From Nitrosomonadales bacterium (lineage in GTDB: Bacteria; Pseudomonadota; Gammaproteobacteria; Burkholderiales; SG8-41), in the NCBI GenBank assembly GCA_009885185.1, contig VFLF01000118.1, forward strand, positions 1 through 12,035: 12,035 bases of DNA, written 5' to 3'. Positions within the stretch are counted from its first letter, which is position 1. Each line of letters begins with the position of its first letter. A program made the translations under genes and the position numbers. This document shows, piece after piece, positions 7,341 through 12,035 of this stretch. The notes below the pieces were generated by a model that was given only the letters and a program-made list of their open reading frames with translations, was not told the DNA's origin and made no database searches.

Positions 7341-8246
7341 TCAGCGGCCAATTGCCAACTGCCGCGCGGCCGTGGTTATCGCTTTCGCCAATGCCGCGGC
7401 GGGCTTGGTGAGCTTGGAACCGGTGCGCGTAAATAGTCCTGCCGCGGACGATGGCAAGGCTTCGGCGACGGGTATCGACACTAGCGAATCGCGCGCGAAG
7501 GGCTCGGCGAGCATCCACTTCGAGATGATGGCCAACATGTTGGTCTTGGCGAGCAGCGCCACGAGAATATTGTAGGACTCGCATTCAATCACTTGATTCG
7601 GGGCCGGCAGACCCAGCGGCGAAAATAAGCGGTCAACCCCTCTCCCCAAGGCATTGACCGGCTGCATCGTTAGCCAGTCGGCGTTGGCGAGTTGGGCGAG
7701 CGCGCGCGCGTCGCGCAATGGATGTTTCTTGCGCGCGACAATGACCCAATCGTGGCGGAACAAGGGAACATACGCATACGCCGGATCGAGTTTGCCGGCA
7801 GGCCGCGGACCGATTGCGAAATCCAGCGTTGCATTCCGAACCAGCGGAAAAAGCGTTGATGGAAATCCTTCCTGTATGCGAATGCGAGTGAGCGGGTACT
7901 GCTGGCGGAAATTGGCAATCGCTTCGGGCACAACCAATATTCCCGCCGCGACGCCCGTGCCAAACGCCACCGAGCCTGCGCCGGTGTCGGCAAGTTGCGC
8001 GATTTCCTCCTGAGCTTTGCGCAACTCGCTATTTGCCAAGCGTGCCCGGGCGTAGAGCGCACGCCCTGCCTCCGTGGGCACGACACCCTGATTGGTGCGA
8101 CGTACCAGTTGCGCGTCCAATTCGGCCTCCAGCCCGCGCAGGCTTTTGGTTACCGCGGGCTGAGACAATTCAAGCTTGCGCGCGGCGGCATGGATGCTGC
8201 CTTCTTCAATGATGGCCAGAAAATCCTGAAGCTGTCGCAGGCGCAA
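7341..8246 (-). CDS. LysR-family transcriptional regulator, copy 2
   Basis: The preferred start is TTG at 8246, giving 301 residues. It aligns with the ATG of copy 1 and has AGGAGG 6 nt upstream; the in-frame ATG at 8267 lies upstream of that ribosome site and has none of its own. The N-terminal winged helix-turn-helix (AARKLELSQPAVTKSLRGLEAEL) is nearly that of copy 1, with changes at residues 25-26 of the DNA-binding domain. The effector domain runs from about residue 90 to the end. It is divergent from the intact Bug-hydrolase operon and probably controls it and itself. Because the two DNA-binding domains are so alike, cross-talk between the two copies is plausible. Confidence 0.92.
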   Translation of the reverse strand: MRLRQLQDFLAIIEEGSIHAAARKLELSQPAVTKSLRGLEAELDAQLVRRTNQGVVPTEAGRALYARARLANSELRKAQEEIAQLADTGAGSVAFGTGVAAGILVVPEAIANFRQQYPLTRIRIQEGFPSTLFPLVRNATLDFAIGPRPAGKLDPAYAYVPLFRHDWVIVARKKHPLRDARALAQLANADWLTMQPVNALGRGVDRLFSPLGLPAPNQVIECESYNILVALLAKTNMLAIISKWMLAEPFARDSLVSIPVAEALPSSAAGLFTRTGSKLTKPAAALAKAITTAARQLAIGR

Positions 8247-8357
8247 GGGATACCTCCTGGTTATCATGGTTACTGATTTGCCATCTTACCTTGGGGTCGC
8301 AAGGCGTGGTCTACTGTGATCTTTGCCGGAATGATGCCGGCTAACCGAAGGTGGGAT
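8247..8357. promoter_or_regulatory. Divergent LysR/Bug control region, copy 2
   Basis: This 111-bp gap parallels 6073-6184. TGGTTA occurs at 8258-8263 and 8267-8272 with the same 9-bp period. ATCTTA at 8283-8288 gives TAAGAT on the minus strand. The dyad CTTG-GGGTCG-CAAG lies at 8290-8303, and CGTGGTCTACTGTG is at 8305-8318. Over the 32 bp starting at 8283, 28 match copy 1. Two of the four differences fall at mirrored dyad positions and preserve the symmetry. A GGTGGG ribosome-site-like stretch precedes ATG 8358. It probably holds the regulator's autorepression site and the Bug-hydrolase operon promoter; no transcript start can be proven from sequence. Confidence 0.6.
8253..8258 (-). promoter_or_regulatory. 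Ribosome binding site fixing the TTG start of LysR copy 2
   Basis: AGGAGG on the minus strand sits 6 nt before TTG 8246. The equivalent AGGAG in copy 1 sits 7 nt before its ATG at 6072, so the two starts correspond and copy 2 uses TTG where copy 1 uses ATG. Confidence 0.8.
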
Positions 8358-9371
8358 ATGAACTCCAACAAGTATCGCTCGCCGCGGGCTGTACGCACTT
8401 GGGCAATCATGGCAATCGCTCTGGGAATTTCTGGGGCGGCGCAGGCTGCCACGCCCTCAGTTGCTGCCTCCGCCTGGCCAAGTAAACCGATACGCATCAT
8501 TGTGTCTACTACGCCCGGTTCGCCACCGGACGTCGTGGGGCGCCTCCTGGGCGAACGTCTGGCTGCCGCCCTCGGACAGCCGGTGGTGGTTGAAAATCGT
8601 CCGGGGGCGATTGGATCGATAGGCCTTAACGTCGTGGCCAAGGCCACGCCTGACGGCTATACCTTCGGTTTTATTTCACTGGGCTACCTGCTCGCACCCA
8701 CCCTGTTGCCCCATGTTCCCTTTGACATGGTTGCCGACCTAGCGCCGGTGATCCAGACCAATTGGGAGTCTCAGTTGCTGGTCGTGCGTGCGTCGTCTCC
8801 CTGGAAGTCGGTTAAGGATATTGTCGCTCACGCTAAATCACAGCCGGATCGGATGACATTCGCCTCCGGCGGCAATGCCACGCCCGCGCACCTGACGGGT
8901 GAGTTTTTCAAACGGCAAACTGGCATTAGCATCCGGCACGTGCCGTTCAAGGGTGCGCCGGCGGGCGTGACGGCTGTCGTTGGCGAACAGGTGGATTTGA
9001 TGTTTGCCGCGACGCCGGCGGCCGGACCGCATATCCAGTCCGGGAGGCTGCGCGCGCTGGCTACACCTGCGCCGCGCCGAGTGCCGGCATTTCCCGATGT
9101 GCCCACCATGGTCGAGCTCGGTTATGCGGGTGTCGAGATACGCTCGTGGCACGGACTGGTCGCGCCAAGCGCAACGCCGAAGGCCATTATTGCGAGAATG
9201 GCAGGCGAGATCGCAAAGATCACGGAATCGCCTGACATCAAAGCGCGATTTGTGACGCTGGGGATGGAGGCCGCGGCAGAAGGAGGGAGTGATGTGTTTG
9301 GGAAATTCCTCCGCTCGGAATTCGCGCGCTGGTCGAAAGTGGCGCGCGACGCCGGCATACGCGCGGAGTGA
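8358..9371 (+). CDS. Bug-family (TctC-like) periplasmic substrate-binding protein, copy 2
   Basis: ATG 8358 aligns with the copy 1 start and follows a GGTGGG stretch; an upstream in-frame ATG at 8316 lies inside the control region and is rejected. The 337-residue product has a signal peptide with a GAAQA end near residue 30. The mature Bug motifs are WPSKPIRII, PGSPPDVVGRLL, ENRPGAIGSIG, VAKATPDGYT, NATPAHLTGEFF and SIRHVPFKG. The segment from RHVPFKG to about VDLMFAA is nearly identical to copy 1, while the first ligand-loop region differs (STTPGSPPD against PSAPGTPPD), so specificity may have shifted. The stop is 5 nt before the hydrolase start, indicating a shared transcript and perhaps coupled translation. 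Confidence 0.93.
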   Translation: MNSNKYRSPRAVRTWAIMAIALGISGAAQAATPSVAASAWPSKPIRIIVSTTPGSPPDVVGRLLGERLAAALGQPVVVENRPGAIGSIGLNVVAKATPDGYTFGFISLGYLLAPTLLPHVPFDMVADLAPVIQTNWESQLLVVRASSPWKSVKDIVAHAKSQPDRMTFASGGNATPAHLTGEFFKRQTGISIRHVPFKGAPAGVTAVVGEQVDLMFAATPAAGPHIQSGRLRALATPAPRRVPAFPDVPTMVELGYAGVEIRSWHGLVAPSATPKAIIARMAGEIAKITESPDIKARFVTLGMEAAAEGGSDVFGKFLRSEFARWSKVARDAGIRAE

Positions 9372-9376
9372 ACATC

Positions 9377-10945
9377 ATGGCATCAACACGCAACATCCTG
9401 TTCATCATGTGCGATCAGTTGCGCGCGGATTATTTGTCGTGCTACGGGCATCCGCGCCTTGCCACACCCCACATCGACCGGCTGGCGGCGATGGGCACGC
9501 GCTTCACGCGCGCCTACGTGCAAGGCTCGGTGTGCGGGCCGTCGCGCATGTCGTACTACACCGGACGCTATGTGATGAGCCACGGCGCCACCTGGAATTT
9601 CGTGCCCCTGCCGGTGGGCGAACGCACGCTGGGCGACTATCTGAGAACAGCGGGGTTACGCACGGCTGTCGTGGGCAAGACGCACGCCGCCATTGACGGC
9701 GAGGGCATCGCGAGATTGTCGCTCAGCCCGAATACCGGCACGGGACTGTTGCTTGCCGAAGCCGGGTTCGAGCCGTATGCACGTCACGATGGCATCGTTC
9801 CTGACAGCGCGGTAGGAAAGCGTGGCGACGTTTACAATAGTTATTTAAAAACAAAAGGTTACGAAGGAGTCAACCCGTGGCACTACTACGCTAACGCGGG
9901 TACCGAACCCGATGGCGGCATCGCCAGCGGCTGGAACATGCGCAATGCGAAATTGGCGGCGCGTGTCGCCGAAGCGGATTCGGAAACCGCGTGGACCACC
10001 AACCGCGCCATGGATTTCATCCGCGAACAGGGTGAGCAGCCCTGGTGCCTGCATCTCTCGTATATCAAGCCGCACTGGCCGTACATCGCCCCGGCGCCGT
10101 ATCACGCGATGTTTGGCGCGGACGATTGCGTGGCGCCGGTGCGCGCCGATCACGAGCGCGAGGACGCGCATCCGGTGTATCGCGCGTTTCGCCAACATGC
10201 TGAAGGCGAAGCATTTTCGCGTGACGAGGTGCGGCGCACGGTGATTCCCGCTTACATGGGGCTGGTGAAGCAGATCGATGACCACATCGGGCGCTTGCTC
10301 GCGTTTCTTGAGGAAGCCGGACGCATGGACGACACGATGATCGTTTTCACCAGCGACCACGGCGATTATCTGGGCGATCACTGGCTGGGTGAAAAGGAAA
10401 TGATGTTCGAGCAAGGCGTGCGTGTACCGCTGATTGTTGTTGATCCATCGGCGCAGGCGGCGCGTGGCGTGGTAACGGATGCGCTGGTGGCGGCTATCGA
10501 TCTGGTGCCCACATTTCTCGATGCGCTCGGGCAGGCCATTCCCGATCACATCATCGAGGGCCGGTCGCTATTGCCCTTGCTGCATGGCGGCGCCGCGCCC
10601 GCGCGCGATGCGGTGTTTTGCGAGCTTGATTATGCGTTCTATGGCGCGCGGCATGCGCTGGGCCTGGGCGCGGACAATGCACGTGCGGTGATGGTACGCA
10701 CACAAGACTGGAAGCTCATTCATTACGACGGCTTTCCGCCGCAACTGTTCGATATGGTGAACGACCCGCACGAACTCAATGATCGCGGTGCGGATGCGGG
10801 GTTCGCTGTGGCGCGGCGCGAGCTCTACGATTTGCTGTTCACGTGGATGCGACAACGTCGCAACCGGATTACGGTGCGCAACGCGCAAGTCGTGGGTCGC
10901 AGCAAGCCCAATCCCGCGATCGGCGTCATTATCGGGCAGTGGTAA
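9377..10945 (+). CDS. Sulfatase-superfamily hydrolase, phosphonate monoester hydrolase-like (formylglycine type)
   Basis: This 522-residue protein starts at ATG 9377, with GGAG 8 nt upstream; a GTG at 9368 overlapping the Bug stop is the alternative, but only the ATG is conserved in the dead copy. The alkaline-phosphatase/sulfatase fold is evident: D13-Q14 in IMCDQLRAD, C53-G-P-S-R with a following YTGRY, K101-x-H103, KPHWPY around 231-236, SDHGDYLGDH with D327 and H328, and GEKEMMFEQG with K340. Cys53 should be converted to formylglycine. The Asp-Gln plus Asp-His metal set and Gly after the cysteine resemble phosphonate monoester hydrolases more than typical aryl sulfatases. No signal peptide is seen, so it is probably cytoplasmic, hydrolysing an imported sulfate, phosphonate or phosphate ester. 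The maturase (FGE or anSME) is not in this window. The C-terminus looks complete. Confidence 0.9.
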   Translation: MASTRNILFIMCDQLRADYLSCYGHPRLATPHIDRLAAMGTRFTRAYVQGSVCGPSRMSYYTGRYVMSHGATWNFVPLPVGERTLGDYLRTAGLRTAVVGKTHAAIDGEGIARLSLSPNTGTGLLLAEAGFEPYARHDGIVPDSAVGKRGDVYNSYLKTKGYEGVNPWHYYANAGTEPDGGIASGWNMRNAKLAARVAEADSETAWTTNRAMDFIREQGEQPWCLHLSYIKPHWPYIAPAPYHAMFGADDCVAPVRADHEREDAHPVYRAFRQHAEGEAFSRDEVRRTVIPAYMGLVKQIDDHIGRLLAFLEEAGRMDDTMIVFTSDHGDYLGDHWLGEKEMMFEQGVRVPLIVVDPSAQAARGVVTDALVAAIDLVPTFLDALGQAIPDHIIEGRSLLPLLHGGAAPARDAVFCELDYAFYGARHALGLGADNARAVMVRTQDWKLIHYDGFPPQLFDMVNDPHELNDRGADAGFAVARRELYDLLFTWMRQRRNRITVRNAQVVGRSKPNPAIGVIIGQW

Positions 10946-10976
10946 CGCGCGCCCCGGCGTTCGCAAGGGCGCGCGT
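10945..10976 (+). terminator. GC-rich hairpin after the hydrolase gene, possible terminator
   Basis: ACGCGCGCCC (10945-10954) and GGGCGCGCGT (10967-10976) form a perfect 10-bp stem with a 12-nt loop, starting at the last base of the stop codon. No T-run follows, so it is not a textbook intrinsic terminator. A pause or mRNA-end-stabilising stem, possibly with Rho, is as likely. Confidence 0.5.
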
Positions 10977-11001
10977 CCCAGTTCCCCGCGGATAAGTGGT
11001 T

Positions 11002-11029
11002 TTGCCGTCTCCGGAACCGCGCTTATACT
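11002..11029 (+). promoter_or_regulatory. Sigma-70-type promoter of the metY-like gene
   Basis: TTGCCG (11002-11007), a 16-nt spacer and TATACT (11024-11029) match the -35/-10 consensus at 4 and 5 positions. Transcription would start about 24 nt before the ATG at 11060, leaving a leader too short for a riboswitch. Confidence 0.65.
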
Positions 11030-11059
11030 GATCTCGTTTCCACTCCGGGAGGCGCACTC

Positions 11060-12035
11060 ATGAACATCGAAACCATCGCCGTACACGGCGGCTACTCGCC
11101 CGACCCCACCACCAAGGCGGTCGCGGTACCGATTTACCAAACGACGTCGTATGCGTTCGACAGCACGCAGCATGGCGCCGACCTGTTCGATCTGAAGGTG
11201 CAGGGCAACATCTACACCCGCATCATGAACCCGACCACCGACGTGCTGGAAAAGCGACTCGCGGCGTTGGAAGGCGGCATCGGCGCGCTCGGGCTGGCTT
11301 CTGGCATGGCGGCGATTACGTATGCGGTCATGACCATCGCCGAAGCGGGCGACAACATTGTCACCTCCAGTGCTCTATACGGCGGCACCTACAACCTGTT
11401 CGCGCACACGCTGCCGCAGTACGGCATTGAAGTGCGTTTTGCCGATTACCGTGACCCGCAGGCGTGGGCGCGACTGATCGACGGCAAGACCAAGGCGGTG
11501 TTTTGCGAAACGGTGGGCAATCCCCTGGGCAACGTGGTCGATTTCGGCGCGCTTGCCAACATCGCGCACGAGCGCGGCGTGCCCCTCATCGTCGACAACA
11601 CCGTGCCCACGCCGTATCTGTGCCGCCCCTTCGAGCACGGCGCGGATATCGTGGTGCATTCGCTGACCAAATATCTCGGCGGCCACGGCAACTCCATCGG
11701 CGGCGCGATAGTCGATTCGGGCAATTTCCCGTGGGCCGAGCACAAGCAAAAATTCAAGCGCCTGAACGAACCGGATGTGTCGTATCACGGCGTGGTGTAC
11801 ACCGAAGCGCTGGGCGCGGCGGCGTTTATCGGACGCGCGCGCGTGGTGCCGCTGCGCAACATGGGCGCAGCATTGTCGCCGTTCAATGCGTTCCTCATCT
11901 TGCAAGGCATCGAAACACTGGCAGTGCGCATGGATCGCATCTGCGACAACACGCTGGCGGTGGCGAAATATTTGCAAGGCCACAAGAAGGTGAGCTGGGT
12001 GCGCTACGCCGGCCTGCCGGATCATGCGGATAAAC
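11060..12035 (+). CDS. metY: O-acetylhomoserine sulfhydrylase / Cys-Met metabolism PLP enzyme (partial, C-terminus outside window)
   Basis: ATG 11060 follows GGGAGG by 7 nt, and 325 codons are open to the edge. This is the Cys/Met-metabolism PLP family: the start ETIAVHGGYSPD, YTRIMNPT at 52-59 (phosphate-binding Tyr and Arg from the neighbouring subunit), ASGMAA around 80-85, LYGGTYNLF around 106-114, FCETVGNP at 148-155, D179 in the VDNT motif (ring-nitrogen contact), and SLTKYLGGHG at 201-210 with PLP Lys204. The N-terminal sequence and the long insert around 115-145 fit MetY (O-acetylhomoserine plus sulfide to homocysteine, cytoplasm) better than cystathionine gamma-synthase or gamma-lyase. 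About 100 C-terminal residues are missing. It has its own promoter and is probably unrelated to the preceding operon. Confidence 0.9.
   Translation, partial: MNIETIAVHGGYSPDPTTKAVAVPIYQTTSYAFDSTQHGADLFDLKVQGNIYTRIMNPTTDVLEKRLAALEGGIGALGLASGMAAITYAVMTIAEAGDNIVTSSALYGGTYNLFAHTLPQYGIEVRFADYRDPQAWARLIDGKTKAVFCETVGNPLGNVVDFGALANIAHERGVPLIVDNTVPTPYLCRPFEHGADIVVHSLTKYLGGHGNSIGGAIVDSGNFPWAEHKQKFKRLNEPDVSYHGVVYTEALGAAAFIGRARVVPLRNMGAALSPFNAFLILQGIETLAVRMDRICDNTLAVAKYLQGHKKVSWVRYAGLPDHADK

Larger units (their letters stand above)
5176..9530. repeat. Tandem duplication of a LysR-Bug-hydrolase module
   Basis: The block 5176-7300 (LysR leftward, control region, Bug rightward, hydrolase stub) repeats in the same order and orientation as 7341 to about 9530 (LysR, control region, Bug, start of the intact hydrolase). 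Correspondence is seen at protein level, at start codons, in the control region and at the 5-nt Bug-hydrolase junction. Similarity does not extend past the LysR 3' ends. The copies have diverged enough that the event is not recent. Confidence 0.85.

Noticed and set aside
8247..8267. ATG 8267 as the start of LysR copy 2
   Set aside because: It lies upstream of the AGGAGG site that serves TTG 8246 and has no equivalent in copy 1.
9845..10549. Open 234-codon frame antisense to the hydrolase
   Set aside because: It is a shadow frame inside a gene with intact catalytic motifs, and its composition is His/Arg-rich.
11030..11059. SAM riboswitch or other leader control of the metY-like gene
   Set aside because: The predicted leader is only about 25 nt, too short for any known riboswitch.
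11375..12025. Long frame antisense to the metY-like gene
   Set aside because: It is a shadow of a strongly conserved PLP-enzyme gene and has no recognisable domain.

Overview
The window looks like a chromosomal segment of a moderately GC-rich proteobacterium, most likely a betaproteobacterium of the Burkholderiales type. The basis is the paired LysR regulators and Bug-family (TctC-like) periplasmic binding proteins, typical of that group, plus a small c551-type cytochrome and a dRS3-like inverted repeat. No rRNA, tRNA, transposase or CRISPR array was seen.

Left part (1-1745): the 5' part of a 3-hydroxyisobutyrate dehydrogenase-family gene runs leftward off the edge. It is divergent from a CmcJ/NvfI-family oxidoreductase gene (743-1567). 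The following gap holds a perfect 13-bp-arm inverted repeat and a bidirectional hairpin terminator.

Middle left (1745-5117): a leftward two-gene unit encodes a DUF255/YyaL-type thioredoxin-domain protein and a small periplasmic cytochrome c. Divergent from it is a brnT-brnA toxin-antitoxin operon. Directly abutting brnA is a MazF-like toxin reading frame that has lost its start and first few codons.

Central part (5176-10945), the most interesting region: a module of [LysR regulator, leftward] - [Bug binding protein, rightward] - [sulfatase-superfamily hydrolase, rightward] occurs twice in tandem. In the second copy all three genes are intact. In the first copy LysR and Bug are intact, but the hydrolase is only a stub of about 110 bp with an in-frame stop and a 47-bp deletion. 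The divergent control regions of the two copies are very similar and keep a small dyad (CTYG-N6-CRAG) in which one base pair has changed on both sides. The intact hydrolase has a CGPSR formylglycine motif and Asp-Gln / Asp-His metal ligands resembling phosphonate monoester hydrolases. The simplest reading is a LysR-controlled binding-protein/hydrolase cassette for an unknown sulfate, phosphonate or phosphate ester or its product. It duplicated, and the first copy now keeps only regulation and ligand binding.

Right edge (11060-12035): a partial metY-like O-acetylhomoserine sulfhydrylase gene with a recognisable sigma-70-type promoter.

All calls come from reading the sequence and from memory of the families; no database search was run.
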